A stretch of 14,313 nucleotides of DNA, taken from contig DATGSR010000200.1 of assembly GCA_035302405.1 (NCBI GenBank), positions 1 through 14,313 on the forward strand, read 5' to 3'. Source of the DNA: CALKWS01 sp035302405 (GTDB lineage: Bacteria; Actinomycetota; Actinomycetes; Actinomycetales; Beutenbergiaceae). The notes beneath the pieces were generated by a model. That model had not been told where the DNA came from. It did no database searches and saw only the letters and a program-made list of their open reading frames with translations. Made by a program: the position numbers and the translations under genes. Positions 14,075-14,313 of this stretch are shown here, in pieces; position 1 is the first letter of the stretch, and each line of letters opens with the position of its first letter.

Positions 14075-14313
14075 TCAGGTCTGCACCTGGGTCAGAATGA
14101 CCTGGTCCAGGAGCGGGTCGGGATCGGCGATGCTGCCGGCGTTCGGGGTGAGCACCGCGGCGGCCGACCAGCCGGTGGCGGTGTGCAAGGTCTGGCGCAG
14201 GGTGTTGGGTTCGGCATCCAGCACGGCCGCGCTATGCCGGCTCAGGCAGAGAGCGATCGCGGCGACGGCCGCGTCCCCGGCCCCGGTCGGGTTCCCCTGC
14301 AGCGGGGCAGGCA
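14075..14313 (-). CDS. PfkB-family sugar (phosphate) kinase, C-terminal part
   Basis: Only the last 79 codons are in the window. The PfkB signature 2 is visible near the start, NPTGAGDA, where the Asp of GAGD is the catalytic base. It is followed by the hydrophobic helix VAAIALCL and a C-terminal region (TGWSAAAVLTPNAGSI) that resembles 1-phosphofructokinase/tagatose 6-phosphate kinases (LacC/FruK group). It would phosphorylate a hexose phosphate at C1 or C6 with ATP, and the aldolase 33 bp downstream would cleave the product. The substrate cannot be told from this part, and the start lies outside the window. Confidence 0.85.
   Translation of the reverse strand, partial: PAPLQGNPTGAGDAAVAAIALCLSRHSAAVLDAEPNTLRQTLHTATGWSAAAVLTPNAGSIADPDPLLDQVILTQVQT

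Overview
The window is high-GC DNA, and its genes favour G or C at third codon positions. Its gene content is that of an actinomycete (Actinomycetota). The closest arrangement I can recall is the Mycobacterium tuberculosis order dapE / LOG protein / DUF3117 / O-methyltransferase / (sigE-rseA) / htrA / tatB / mrp. A second recalled block is lpdA / purine nucleoside phosphorylase / phosphomannomutase. The small mycobacterial extras are missing and a leucyl aminopeptidase sits after DUF3117, so a Micrococcales-type genome is a reasonable guess, but genus and species cannot be read from the sequence.

Layout. Positions 1-1415, minus strand: the N-terminal third of a phosphomannomutase/phosphoglucomutase and a trimeric purine nucleoside phosphorylase, separated by a run of degenerate 18-19 bp tandem repeats. 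Positions 1683-7206, plus strand: an LpdA-type NAD(P)H:quinone oxidoreductase, DapE (lysine/peptidoglycan precursor synthesis), a LOG-family phosphoribohydrolase, a small one-pass membrane protein, the 55-residue DUF3117 protein, and leucyl aminopeptidase PepA. Positions 7304-7951, minus strand: an O-methyltransferase that appears to start at an AUC codon. Positions 8280-10862, plus strand: a membrane-anchored HtrA-like protease with a long disordered N-terminus, then TatB. Positions 11023-12147, minus strand: the Mrp/ApbC P-loop iron-sulfur carrier. Positions 12351-14313, minus strand: an operon of a PfkB-family sugar kinase (C-terminus only), a class II ketose-bisphosphate aldolase and a DeoR-type regulator overlapping by ATGA.

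How the genes work together. Most are housekeeping genes: nucleoside and sugar-phosphate salvage, diaminopimelate synthesis, peptide turnover, envelope proteolysis and export (HtrA plus TatB), and iron-sulfur cluster handling. The kinase-aldolase-regulator operon at the right edge looks like a catabolic unit that phosphorylates a sugar phosphate and cleaves the bisphosphate, under local DeoR control.

Regulation and non-coding content. Several genes (dapE, tatB, mrp, possibly punA) have a TANNNT -10 box 6-7 nt before the start codon and no Shine-Dalgarno sequence, which is the leaderless layout common in actinobacteria. Three intergenic gaps hold degenerate tandem repeats, the clearest being about eight units of exactly 19 bp between mrp and the DeoR gene. 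I see no tRNA, rRNA, CRISPR array, insertion sequence or phage gene, and no obviously new multi-gene system. The points most worth a second look are the apparent AUC start, the 19-bp repeats, the loss of both redox cysteines in LpdA, and the absence of sigE-rseA from their usual place.
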